Positions 23,504 to 34,670 of a stretch of 64,000 bases of DNA are shown here, in pieces; position 1 is the first letter of the stretch, and every line of letters starts with the position of its first letter. Under the pieces are notes generated by a model, which was not told where the DNA came from, did not search any database, and saw only the letters and a list, made by a program, of their open reading frames with translations. The position numbers and the translations under genes are program-made. Origin of the DNA: Pisolithus tinctorius (Eukaryota; Basidiomycota; Agaricomycetes; Boletales; Pisolithaceae); the NCBI GenBank assembly GCA_024663395.1, contig JANFAH010000012.1:434001-498000 (forward strand), given 5' to 3'.

Positions 23504-23955
23504 TGTTACGTTTCACCCCTGACTTTTCCTTTTCTGTTGTACGTTTACCTCGTTTGTGATCCGTTGGACTTAGTTTCCTTTTAGAGTCGTCTTCTCTCTG
23601 ATCCGACGGCTCTCTATTTCCACCACTAGCGTTACTGGCTCGTTACATGCTTAGGACATGTGTCGTCATTGTTCAACCAATGGCGTAGTTACCTCGTTAC
23701 ATGCAGACGCCTCATGGTTCGTTTCTGTGTAGTATTTAGACTGCTGGCTCAAGTCCTGGAAACCCAGACTTGAGCTGCTCAATCATACGCAGCGTTCTCA
23801 GAACTTCACCCTCAGTGTCCCTAACAAGGACCACTTTTACCGGCGTTGCCTCTAAATCCTCTGTCGTTTACAGAGGTTACTGCAGCCGTTGCTCAGTAGA
23901 AACCTTAGACTGTGTCTGAGCTCTCCCTACATCTTGACTTCGGTCGAGCGTAACA
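23504..23955 (+). repeat. 3' LTR of element C
   Basis: 452 bp, ends GTAACA and is followed by the GCTTG duplication. It retains CpG at seven of the sites where the 5' copy has decayed (TG or CA). The 5' copy retains CpG at two other sites, and at one site neither does. Confidence 0.97.
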
Positions 23956-24968
23956 GCTTGCAGCAGCCTCAGCGATTGCGAGAGGTCTGCTGCGACCTTG
24001 GCATCAAGCCAATTGCACACAGGTGCCTTCCCTTTCCTGTGCATGTGGCTCTCGACCACTTCGACTTTGTCGTCCTCAGTGGCAGCCCACTTTGATGAAC
24101 CAGCCTTTGCAGCCTTTGCAGACTGTGCTACTTGACATCAGCCATAGTTTTCTCGAGGTAAAGTGGGCACCTACCGGTAACTGTGCCTGTCTGCATCTTC
24201 TTCCCCGCAGACGTGTTCGATTTCTCACACCCCTGCTTGATGTGCACACAGCCATCACAAGTCTGCCTGATGGGCCCGGTACAAGCCACCTTCTTCACCG
24301 TGCATCGCGCACAGGGGATCTTGTGAAGGACCGAGCCGGGTGGGATAATGATCTTGGGCTTGTCCTCGTCTTTGCTCTCTACCACCATTTGCCATGATCG
24401 CTTAGGACTTCAGTGTCAGCCACTACCGCACTGTCCAGATTCTGCACTTACCTTCTGAACCAGACAGGACACCACTTCGACGTGTGACATTTTCTCTGTT
24501 GCTGCCGACACCTCAGCACTAGCACCTTGCTCGACGATGGCCTGTGCGACCGCTTCTTCCATCTGCAGTCCTCGTCGGTCCTTCTGCACGCAATCTCCTC
24601 AGCCACCCACTTCTCGTAGGCCTTGTCGGCCTCTGCCACTGCGGGCCCATCCACAGCATCTATCTTGGTATCAATCCCCAGCTCTTGCCTGCACTCGATG
24701 AGGGGGAACACTTCTCCCTGGAAGACAGTCAGTACTGTGAGCCTCAAAGACCTAGGACACTCACCGTCCTCTGCTCCCATCTACACATCCACATCACCTT
24801 TTCTTCCCATAGTTCCTCCTTGTCATCCAGGAGGCACTTTGCCTCAGCAACCAGCGCCACAGAGGCAACAATGAACTTCGCCTTTAAAGCAGTCTTCTCC
24901 ACTTCGATCAGGTCAGGGGTGGCTGTGCATACGAGCTGGGACAGACGGGGGGCATGGTTGGCAGACAT
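23956..24968 (-). pseudogene. Element B antisense gene: Zn2Cys6-like protein, main part
   Basis: Starts at 24968 (MSANHAPRLSQLVC). Exon 1 is an Ala/Glu/Lys-rich helical region ending WEQRT. An intron at about 24764-24720 (gtgagt..ccag) follows, then exon 2 (LIECRQELGIDTKIDAVDG, followed by an Ala/Gln/Val-rich helical stretch in a shifted frame), a second intron, and exon 3 with six cysteines spaced C-x2-C-x6-C-x7-C-x2-C-x6-C (from about 24315 down to 24230). That fits the Gal4-type Zn(II)2Cys6 spacing exactly. A third intron leads to SAKAAKAG and a coiled-coil end, continued at 17106-17016 across element C. It lies entirely antisense to the retroelement. DNA binding is inferred, not shown. 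Confidence 0.68.
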
Positions 24969-25242
24969 GGTGAGAGTGTTAGATGTGGTGGATGGAGGGG
25001 AGGAAAGAATCAAATTGATGCAAAGGTTTGAGCCGCACACTAACAATTATATACTTAGTGGCCATGAGGCACTTAGGTCATCGGTCTGGATGCCTATACG
25101 TGGTATTCAATGGCCTTCTTGTGTTCCTCGGCTCTATGCTTCCTTCACTTCTATGCAGAACTCACCAGTGTTCTCGAACCCTTGGTACCACACTGTTGCC
25201 ATCACCATGCAGCAAGCTATTTATGTCCTCTGCACCATGTGG

Positions 25243-25279
25243 CTGACCAGGGACAGTCAGCATCTAAGTCCCCCACAGG
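25243..25279 (+). repeat. Hairpin-bearing direct repeat, copy 2, abutting the 3' LTR of B
   Basis: GGGAC (25250-25254) and GTCCC (about 25268-25272) pair around a loop close in sequence to copy 1 at 16276. It takes the place where a purine-rich tract would be expected; none is visible before TGTGAGG. Confidence 0.75.
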
Positions 25280-25934
25280 TGTGAGGAATCTGCATTCCCT
25301 GAATGCGTAAGCCCCTATCATTAACTGTTCTGTGACTACTGTTACATCCACTCCCCTCTCACATTCACCATTGTTCACGCGCTACCTTCCCATGCCCTCG
25401 CTCCCTCTCGTGCAATGCTATACCCGCAGCCGCTGTGCTCTGGTTGTTGGTTTTCCTCGGACTCTTTCTCTTATCATGGTCTCTGTTCCTTTAGTGCTTG
25501 TAGTATACCCTCAGCCTCTGTTTTGGCCTGTCTTCTGTGTACGTGCTGTCGTGTGGCTTTCCCTTACTGTACCCTGTCTTACTTAGGTTCTGGGTTTGTC
25601 CGGACTATAAAGCCCTGTACTTAGGTACAGAATGATACCTTTTGGCACTCGGAAGGTCACCACAAGTTTCCTTTACACTTTGTCTACACCACACATCTTG
25701 CATTCCACCGCGCACGAACTACATATACTGCTCACACTGCTTGCATCACCAGTACTTTTCTGTGGACCACACCATGCACATCACGAACCACTACCACTAC
25801 GAAGCACTGGGTCTCACCTTCTAGTCTCAACAGTCCAGAATCCCTTGGGACGAGCAATTCATTCCCTTCATTTTTTATTATTGTTATCTAAGCCATCTAG
25901 CTCGTATTATACAGCTACTTGGACTTTTCCTACA
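25280..25934 (+). repeat. 3' LTR of element B
   Basis: 655 bp, TGTGAGG..CTACA, followed by TCAT and then the remainder of the 5' LTR of A. It also overlaps small open frames that are not genes. Confidence 0.93.
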
Positions 25935-25938
25935 TCAT

Positions 25939-26123
25939 GCAAGGGGGTAGTGCATGAGCTAAACCCGATGCCCTCACTCTGCTCTGGCTTCGTCTCGGCA
26001 GCCTTCATTCCTGGCAACACTCTGCTAGTCGGAGTTCTGTGTCTTTGTGTCGGACTTTCTTCCGAACCACTCTCTAGAACTTATATAGCATTGGAGTTGG
26101 TCTGAGTAGGCCCGGACTTGACA
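25939..26123 (+). repeat. 5' LTR of element A, second part
   Basis: 185 bp (gcaagggggta..cttgaca) equal to 33336-33520. It restores the 735-bp LTR when joined to 8598-9147. A TATA-like 'acttatatag' near 26080 may be a promoter element. Confidence 0.93.
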
Positions 26124-26184
26124 GTATAGTCATACTCGCACTTGTACGATCTCGTTTTCTGTCTTCCAAAAAACTTACACTGTT

Positions 26185-27456
26185 ATGAGAACTCAAGCTC
26201 AATCCCAGAGAGAGGTGGCTGAGAACCTTGCTGTTGCGCTAGCTAATCCACATTGACTCCCTTCTGTCATCAAACAGTTCCAATCATTCTCTGCTCAACG
26301 CTGCTCTCATGCTGAGGGCAAAAGCACTTTGCAAGCTGGTCGCTCTGACCTCCACCCAACAACCTTCCATACTCCATCTCCTCGTAATCGAGATGATGGA
26401 CCCAACCCTGACCCTGATTATCCTGATGGTGATCCTGATGGCAGGGGCAGCAGTGATGGGGATGTCCCCGAAGACCCAGCTGAGCTGCCAGAGGATCCCC
26501 TCATAGCTCTTGCTAGAGCTGTCCATGCACTTGCACAGTCTAGTTCACACACTGGGGACTCCAGTCTGAAAACCGAAGTCCATGAGCCTGACACCTTCAA
26601 CAGCTCCAACCATAAGAAACTCTGCAAGTTCCTCATTCAATGCGAGCTGAACTTCCAAGACCACCCTCACACATTCCGCTCTGACAGAGCAAAGGTTACC
26701 TTCACTCAGTCTTATCTCAAGGGTATGGATCTGGCTTGGTTCAAGCCAGACCTACTAAATCCTGACAACTATGACCGCCCGCTCTGGATGGACGACTACC
26801 ATGAGTTCTTACAAGAGCTCACAACTAATTTCGGTCCACATGATGCCATAGCAGATGCTGTCCAACAACTCGAGAACCTCACCATGAAGGATGGTTCTCG
26901 AATCACCAAATATGTTGTGGAGTTCAATCACTGGGCTTCACAGGTCAAGGACTATGGTGTCAGTGCACTCTGCCACTGCTTCTATAGCGGACTTCCAGGC
27001 TGCATCAAGGATGAGATCACTCGCATCAGAAAACCTTCTACCCTTGCACAACTCTGCAAACTCGCTCAGACCATCGATGTGTGCTACTGGGAGCGCAAAG
27101 CAGAGATCTCATGCACCACCAAGTCCACCTCCGACAAGTCACAGTCTTCCAACTCTGACAATAAAACTAAATCATTGTCCTCCTCATCCTCCACTCCAAA
27201 GTCCAACACCAAGGGCAAGGGCAAACAGAAAGATCTGCCCAAGTCTGATATTGCCCATCTTCTGGGCAAGGATGGCAAACTCACCTCCACTGAACGACAG
27301 CACAGGATGAAAAACAACCTCTGCCTCTTCTGTGGCAAGGCTGGCCACTCCACCAAGGACTGTCCCAAGTCCACCTCTCACGCAGCCAAAGCCCATGCAG
27401 CTATGGCTGGAACTCTGCCTCCTCTGACTGTGGAGAAGACAGAGCCAAAAAATTAG
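26185..27456 (+). pseudogene. Element A gag
   Basis: The start is at 26185 (MRTQAQSQREV), 61 bp after the LTR, in frame with the longer open stretch; a TGA at 26254-26256 interrupts it. Then come an acidic Asp/Pro-rich segment, a capsid region (KLCKFLIQCELNFQDHPHTF, followed by FTQSYLKGMDLAWF) and a CCHC knuckle CLFCGKAGHSTKDC near the end. It is full length for a chromovirus Gag but disabled by the one stop. Confidence 0.9.
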
Positions 27457-27515
27457 TCCACTCCTCCAGGGAGCTTGCACAGCCTGGAGGAAGCATTGAT
27501 CCCAACTGTGCACAA

Positions 27516-30500
27516 ATGGACATCTGACTCAACACATCCACTCTTTCTAGTCCCAACTCTTTACTTCCATCTGTAACCCTTCTTGACTATTCTGTTGATA
27601 CTGTTTCTGCGTTGATTGATTCTGGCTCTTCTCATTGTTTTGTAGACCTGTCCATAATCAAAAAATATGCCATTCCTGTTTCCTCCCTTTCTCTGCCAGT
27701 TCTGCTCTGCTTGTTTGATGGTAGTACAAATGCTGTCATTTCCCAAGAAGTAGATCTTTCCCTCCACTTTCCTTCCGGTGATGTCAACTCTGTTTCATTT
27801 TATGTTACTCTGTTGGATTCTTCATGTTCACTGGTATTAGGACACAACTGGCTCACCCATTTCAATCTGTCGATTGACTGGGTACTGGGCAGTATATCAT
27901 TCAAACCATCATTACAGGGAATGCCAACACCCCAGGCGCCTGCGTCATCTTCTGCTGCGACCTCTGCTCCAGATCTGACACCCTCCACTCTGTTTGCAGC
28001 TCTGACTGCACCTCCAACAGACTCACTGCGCTCCGCTCCCCTTGTCTCACTCATCAATGCTGCTGCATATGTCAGAGCCTGTGCTCTCCCTGGCTCTAGA
28101 CAGTTCTGCTTACAGCTCTCTGCTGATGATGTGAAGCTTTGTGCATCCTCCGCCTCTTCTCCACCTCCTGACCTCTCTTCGGTTCCTCCTGAGTATCATG
28201 AGTTTGCCGATGTCTTTAGTAAAGACAAGGCCACAGAACTTCTGCCACACTGCTCATTTGATCTCAAGATCGACCTCGAGGAAGGAGCTTCTCTGCCCAT
28301 TGGTACAATCTACTCTCTTTCTCCACCAGAGCTTGAGGCTCTCCGCACCTTCATTGATGAGCATCTTGGCTATGGTTTCATCAAACAATCCACCTCCACT
28401 CACGGTGCCCCTGTCCTCTTCATGAAGAAGGACAGTTCACTCCACCTCTGCATAGATTATCAAGGACTCAATAAAATCATGAAAAAAGGCTGCTATCTGC
28501 TGCCACTCATCTCTGACCTGCTCGACTCTCCAAGCTGCGCTCAAGTCTATACCAAGATCGACCTCCACCATGCCTATCATCTGGTCCACATCACAGACAG
28601 AGATGAATGGAAAACAGCTTTCCGCACTCATTATGGTTCTTACGAGTGGCAGTTAATGCCATTCGGTCTGACTAACATGCCTGCAGCTTTCCAGTGATTT
28701 GTCAATAGCATCTTTGCAGACATGCTCGATGTCTGTGTTGTGGTATACCTCAGTGACATCCTAATCTATTTGCAGGACGTGGAGTTGCATCGTGAACATG
28801 TAAAAGAGGTACTCCACTGCCTTTGAAAGCATGGCCTTTATGCCAAGCCGGAGAAGTGCAAGTTTCACTCCGACTCCATTGAGTACCTTGGTTATGTTCT
28901 TTCTCCCTCCAGTCTCACCATGTCTGCTGAGAAGGTTCAGGCAGTCCGCAACTGGCCTGAGCCATGGAAGGTGCGAGACATCCAGTCTTTCCTTGGTTTT
29001 GTGAATTTCTACAGATGATTCATTAATAACTACTCTCACATCGTCGTTCCACTCACTCGCCTCATGTGAAAGGGTGCTCCTTGGAACTTTTCTGAGGAGT
29101 GCCACTCAACTTTCCTCCACCTGAAGGATGCCTTCAGCTCTGCTCCTGTTCTCACTCACTGGGTCCCTGACACTCCACTTACAGTGGAAACTGATGCCTC
29201 TGACTATACCATTGCTGACATTTTATCAATCACCTGCTCCGACGGTGAGCTCTGCCCAGTCGGTTTCTACTCTCACACCATGACCACACCAGAACTCAAT
29301 TATGATACCCACAACAAGGAGCTGTTGGCTATCTTTGAGGCTTTCTGCCATTGGCGGCATTACCTAGAAGGTTCTGGCTTACCTGTCGATGTGGCGATGG
29401 ACCACAAAAACCTTGAGTATTTTTCCACCTCCAAGGTTCTCACTTGTCGACAGGCCCACTGGTTGGAGTACTTTTCCCAGTTCAACCTTTCCATCCACTT
29501 CTGACCTGGCCACCTTGGAGCCAAACCCAACACACTTACATGATGTTGGGATGTCTACCCAAAAGGGGGGGATAGGGACTATGCACAGGTAAATCCTCAC
29601 AATCTCCACCCTATGTTTACACAGGAGCAACTCGCGTTGTCCCTCTGTACCACCACCCTCATGGCACCTGTGCTCTGTGCCACCATGGTCTTTGATGTTG
29701 AGTGCTTGCACTCTGACATCATCTCTGCCCTACCTTCTGACCCCATCTCCGCCAGCCACCTCACAACTCCGACCAAGCCTCGGTGGTCCCTGGGCTCCGA
29801 CAGTCTACTCTGCCTTGATGGTCACATCTTTGTCCCTGACATTGATGACCTCTGCCTTCAAGTGCTTCTGTTTAAGCATGACCATCCTCTAGCAGGCCAT
29901 TTTGGGCAAAACCGCACCCTAGAACTCGTCCACAGGGACTACATGTGGCCTAACCTCCACTCCGATGTGAAAGAATATGTCAGGTCTTGCACTGCCTGTG
30001 GACGCAGCAAAACTCCACATCACTGCCCCTATGGTCTACTGAAGCAACTCCCCATCCTAGAGAGACCTTGGAACTCCATCTCCATGGACTTCATCGAACA
30101 CCTGCCCAACTCCAATGGCTACTCCACCATCCTCGTGGTAGTGGACCACCTCTCAAAGCAAGTGGTGTTCATCCCCACTCATGATTCTGTCACCTCCACT
30201 GAACTTGCTAAACTCTTCCTTACCCATGTCTTCCCCAAACATGGAGTTCCAGCTAATGTCACCTCCAACAGAGGTCCTGAGTTCATCTCACACTTCTTCC
30301 GCTCTCTAGGAAAGGCCCTTGATATGCGTCTTCACTTCACTTCAGGTTACCACCCAGAAGGCAATGGCCAGACTGAGTGAGCAAACCAGACCCTCGAACA
30401 GTATCTTCGTGTCTACTGTAACTACCAACAAGACAACTGGGCTGAGCTGTTACCTCTAGTGGAATTCACTTTCAACAACGCACCAAGTGCAACTACTGGA

Positions 30501-31169
30501 GTTTCTCCCTTCTTTGCTAACAAGGGATACCATCCAAACCTGTCTGTGGTCCCTGACCAAGACTTCACTTCCCCAAGGGCTCATGACTATGTCGTTGAGC
30601 TCTCTGCCCTTCATGACTTCCTCCACTCCGAAATGTCCGCCACTCAGCAGCACTACCAGGGTCCAGCAGATGCCAAGCACATACCTCCGCCTGAGTTTAA
30701 GGTTGGAGAACAGGCCTACATCAAAGCCAAGTACTTCCACTCCACTTGTCCTTTGGAAAAGCTCTCTGAAAAGTACTTAGGTCCACTCACCACCTTGGCC
30801 AGGCCAGGTATGCATTCTGTCACCCTTAAGCTCCCTGACTCTATGCGCTCGGTACATCTGGTCTTCCATGTCTCACAACTGGAAGCTGCAGCGGCTAACC
30901 CTTTCCCAAACTGACAACAACCTCTGCCTCTGCCAGTGGATGTTGATGGTGACCTTGAGTACGAAGTATCAGAGATACTCGACTCTAAGGTGGACCACCA
31001 TTGCTGCCACTGTCAACTCTTGTATCTAGTCCGCTGGGCTGGTTACGAGAACACTGACGAGGAAACCTCTTGGTTGCTTGCAACTGAGCTAGATCACGCT
31101 TCTGACATACTATCCACTTTCCATGAATGCTATCCACACAAACCTGGCCCATACCAACCTCTGCCATAA
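27516..31169 (+). pseudogene. Element A pol: protease, RT, RNase H, integrase, chromodomain
   Basis: One reading frame covers the whole polyprotein apart from nine in-frame stops, all TGA (27522, 28695, 28824, 29016, 29067, 29502, 29541, 30378, 30912), mostly where the family has Arg. Protease LIDSGSSHCFVD; RT with VLFMKKDSSLHLCIDYQGLN and FGLTNMPAAFQ; the catalytic box reads YLSDILIY, so the first Asp is lost; RNase H ETDASDYT; integrase with H..H..CTACGR, SMDFIEH, SNRGPEF and E in GQTE (the second catalytic Asp is Asn here); chromodomain YEVSEILDSKV...YLVRWAGYEN at about 30957-31130. It is clearly dead, but architecture and length are complete. Confidence 0.93.
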
Positions 31170-31368
31170 TACTACACCTACATAATCCTCCTCCACGGGC
31201 CAACTCTGCCTCTTACTGAACTACCTTAAGTACTTTAGAATTTTCTCCACTTATCCATTTCACTTCTCAGAGTCACAAACAAAGTCACAAGTCTGTCTTG
31301 TAGTAGTACACAATATACAAACTAAAGACAAAAAAAAAAGAGAAAAAGAAAAAGAAAAGAAAACTACT

Positions 31369-32592
31369 CTACTCTTCCATCGCCTGTCCTCTGCCACCCT
31401 CCCGTTCCTCTCCACCTTCCTTCTCTCCTCCAACTTCTTCCTCTTCCTTGTTATCCCCCTCTGCACCTTCATCTGCTTCTTCATTCTTGTCCTCCACCAC
31501 CTCCAACTGAGGCCTCTTCCATCCTCTGCCTGTGTGCTTGAGCTCAGCCATCCTGGCCTCTCACACATCCTCCCTCCTCCTCATCTCCACCCATTCCGCC
31601 CACTCATGGTACAGCCCCCACTTGTTGGCTGTCCTCTCCATGCCCTCTGCCATCCGCTCTGCTGCCCTTGCCATCCTCTTGAAGGCCATCACAGCCTTCT
31701 CATGTGCCACCACATATCTCTCTGCAGCCTGCAGCTGCCGCTCCTGCTCCCACTCCATCCACCAGGAGGAGACCCCCATTCCTAAGAGTCCCTCATGCAG
31801 TGTTGCTGGCTCCTCCTGGTCTTCTCCACCTATCTCCCATTCGTCATCTGCTTCCTCCATCTCTGTCGCTCTCTCCTTTCCCTTCCCTCGCATCCTCTTC
31901 TTCTTCTCCCCTTGGGAACTCCCTGTCCCTGCTCTCTTCTGTGAAGGCCCTGCCACTGCCTCCTCCCACGTCCAGCTGCAGGTCTTCTTCTTGTTGTGGC
32001 AGGGCATGCAGGCCCTGGTCTTACCTTGCCCCAGCTTGCACTGCCCTGTCAGACTCGCTACACAGCGAGTGCAGGGGGCTCTCCTGGTTGCAGTAACCAC
32101 CACAGAGGCCCCAGGGACCTTCTGGGTGGTGTTGATGTCATACACCATGCCAGTTAGCCTGAAGTAGAATAAGATCAAAAAAATAAAATAAAGGTCAGCT
32201 CTGCCTGACTTGCAGTAGTCTGCTACTCATCTCTGCACAGCCTCGTCCCACCTGGCCTGGGCCCTCTCCTGAGAGGCTCTCTGCCTCTGCCTCTCTGCCT
32301 CTTCCTCCATCACCCTTCTCTTCTGAGCCTCCTCTTCTGCTCTCTTCTTCCACTCTGCCTCCAACCACTCCTCCTCCACCTTCTGCCTCTTGGCCTCCTT
32401 GTGCTTGGCCTTGCACTCTCTCTCTCTCCACTTGGCCTCCTCTCATCGGCATGCCTTCTCTGCAGACTTCTCTCGCTCGGTGTCAGTGAAGTCGTCAGTC
32501 AGGATGACCAGCTCTTCATCTGTGACTTGGGAATAGTCGTGGACATGGCCAGGGGTTGGTTGGGGGGTCTTGCTCTGGCGCTGGGAAGGCAT
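31369..32592 (-). pseudogene. Element A antisense gene: coiled coil plus Zn2Cys6-like cluster
   Basis: Start at 32592 (MPSQRQSKTPQPTPGH), about 190 bp inside the 3' LTR border. Exon 1 is an extremely Glu/Lys/Arg-rich helical segment with one TGA at a CGA-like site. An intron of about 70 bp (to ttcag near 32165) follows. Exon 2 has cysteines spaced C-x2-C-x7-C-x9-C-x2-C-x6-C (CTRCVAS...CMPCHNKKKTC), then a basic KKKRMRGKGKER stretch that could be nuclear-targeting, a second helical region, a TGA at 31561, and an acidic tail ending at 31369. Strand, position and architecture match the antisense gene of B, though sequence similarity is low. Confidence 0.68.
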
Positions 32593-32785
32593 GATGATGG
32601 GAGGGAAAGACAAAGGTTCAGTACCCTAACACGTGTTTTTAAGTGGTACTTTGAACTCCGACAGAGCTCTGCCACGGCTAAAGCCATCATCCTTGAGGCA
32701 TCAAAATAATTTCAAATGATCAACTCATGTTGATCTCATCCTGTACATGCAGCCTTCAGGGGTTCAGGCCCTAAGGGGGGGGCAC

Positions 32786-33520
32786 TGTCATAACTGTGTG
32801 TTCACTCCAGGTCCTTACTCACTCTGCACTCTCTTCTGCCAGTCATTCACTCACTCTGCATGAACTCCACCCATCTTCTGTTGTCTACAAACCATCTCCG
32901 CTCCAACTGCTGCCAGACTTGCGTTGCTCTCCTACTGGACCAGGCAGACCATTCTCTGAGGGGTCATGTGACTACCTTCGGACTTCTCCCTGACAGCATG
33001 CAGTCAGGTACTCCACAGCATGCACACTGCATGGTCCAGCACCTGGACTGTTTCCTTTTCTGGATGTTCTATGTTACCCATTCATATGTCTTCTGTCTAC
33101 CCTTCATTCGTCATCTAGGAAGTTTTTACTTGAAAATTTCTGGGTCTCCGCATGTCAGTTCCAATTCTGATTACTGTACCTCCATAGTAGTATAAAAGCA
33201 TGTATCATACTCCACCAATCCTCAGTACAAATATCAACTTAGTTCCTACTCCCTCTGATTCCATCTTCTGCCTGTTGGAGTTATCTCCGACTCTCCATCT
33301 GTACTCTCCCTCTGAAATATGAGGGCTGAGATCGTGCAAGGGGGTAGCACACAAGCTAAACATGACACCCTCACTCCGCTCTGCCTTTGTCTCAGTGGCC
33401 TTCGTTCCTGACAACACTCTGCTAGTCAGAGTTCTGTTTCTTTGTGTCAGACTTTCTTCCAAACCACTCTCTAGACCTTATATAGTGTCGGAGTTGGTCA
33501 GAGTAGGCCTGGACTTGACA
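32786..33520 (+). repeat. 3' LTR of element A
   Basis: 735 bp, TGTCATAACTG..CTTGACA, preceded by a G-run polypurine tract (ccctaagggggggcac) and followed by TCTTG. TATA-like gtataaaagc near 33189. Confidence 0.95.
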
Positions 33521-33987
33521 TCTTGTGAAGTAGCTCCAGCATCAGCGCATCCAGCACATCACCAAGTAAGCTCGTTGCAGGCCTCATTGAGCCTACTGTC
33601 TGCTTCACAGACTCAGAGATATGCCTCTTGGAGTCTGATATATCCCTCATATGCTTGCATAAAGATTCTCTGCACAATGTTGAGTTCAAGACTAGCCTCC
33701 TTGACTTTGTTTAGGGCAATCTCCTCTGGTGACGAGTCCATGTCAGCTGGCTGACTGGAGAAATAACTTAGCAACACCAGCTTAATTAAAACTGAAACTA
33801 AGACTTACTTGTCTTTTGCAGGAACAGTGGTAAGATTCTTCAAATGAAAGATGATTTTTTTGGGGCTGGGCGTTGCGATGTCAATTGTAAAACAATGGGT
33901 GTTCCAATCAGACATGGATCCGTCAACCTTGAGGTATATAACATCCTGCACTGCATTGAGGATGCATGTCAGGGACTCGGATGACAT
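33521..33987 (-). pseudogene. T1 minus-strand gene, 5' part
   Basis: Start at 33987 (MSSESLTCILNAVQDVIYLK). Exon 1 ends PAKD at 33806; a short intron (gtaagt..ctccag) follows, then exon 2, reading PADMDSSPEEIALNKVKEAS and a helical stretch with two in-frame TGA (after EAYL and ELTW). The gene is interrupted by element A and resumes at 8597. In T1 it lies divergent from, but now far from, the accessory gene at 45071. I do not recognise the family. Confidence 0.6.
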
Positions 33988-34670
33988 GGTGAAGACTAAG
34001 GGACACTAAACCTGGGTGTGTGACTATATGGGTGTCATGCATCCGCTGTCACACACCAAAGGTGTTGTGGACATGGTTACAGCTGACTCTGCCTAACTCA
34101 TCAATGAGTTGTGCACAATGCCCAAGCATGCAGATGAAGACTAAAGGCCTCATGTGTAGAAAGACTGTCAGACATTAACAGTCATCCTTCGCACAAGAAC
34201 AAGTCGTCAGTGCTGAAGAGAAAAGAGGAAGCGAGTTAAGTGCCCATTAAAGGTTTTTAGTGCTGTGAGTCAAAGTGTGGAATGCTGGTGAAAACCAAAC
34301 AAATCCAACACAAAAGACAAATAAGAGTGAGTGGTGGTTTGCCTCTGCGGAACCTGGAGTGCAGAGAAACCTAAATGTGGGGGAGACTTCAAGTAGAGGT
34401 GCTCCTGGTGCAAGTCATCGACAAGTTACGCAGGAGAAGATGAATGGATGATGATTGAATGGGGGATGCTGAACAGAGTGAAGGTGTTCAGCTGAAAGGA
34501 CTTCTGGAATGATGGACTTTGATACAACGTGCTCCTGGCGCAAGTTGTTGACGAGTTACACAGGAGTGGATGGATGACTAAGCAGGACTGCTGACTAAGT
34601 GGGGATAAAGCTTCAGATAAATGATGGAGGTAGATAGACCCCTTTGTAGAGCCTCAACTACCAATGATAT

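Larger units (their letters stand above)
17112..23955 (+). mobile_element. Ty3/gypsy chromovirus C, complete, inserted in B
   Basis: 6844 bp with two 452-bp LTRs (TGTTACGTTTC..GTAACA), a perfect target duplication GCTTG (17107-17111 and 23956-23960), and a polypurine tract agaaaggggg just before the 3' LTR. Gag and pol are nearly intact; one 1-bp deletion near 20862 and one TGA at 21199-21201 are the visible lesions. It is the youngest of the three nested gypsy elements. Confidence 0.97.
9148..25934 (+). mobile_element. Ty3/gypsy element B, inserted in the LTR of A, interrupted by C
   Basis: LTRs of exactly 655 bp each (9148-9802 and 25280-25934), TGTGAGG..CTACA, with a TCAT (or ATCAT) duplication. 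The uninterrupted 3' LTR of A shows the empty site. The primer-binding-like stretch TGGAGCCCACTGCGAGGG lies at 9805. Sense genes are gag, protease, RT-RNase H and integrase (to 16135). An antisense gene fills the space before the 3' LTR and is broken by element C. Confidence 0.93.
8598..33520 (+). mobile_element. Ty3/gypsy chromovirus A, interrupted by element B
   Basis: Full-length LTR retrotransposon with TG..CA LTRs and the 5-bp target duplication TCTTG (8593-8597 and 33521-33525). The 5' LTR is split into 8598-9147 and 25939-26123, summing to 735 bp, exactly the length of the 3' LTR (32786-33520). Internal order: gag, protease-RT-RNase H-integrase-chromodomain, then an antisense gene, then a G-run polypurine tract (about 32773-32783). 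Ten in-frame TGA stops disable gag and pol. Confidence 0.95.
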
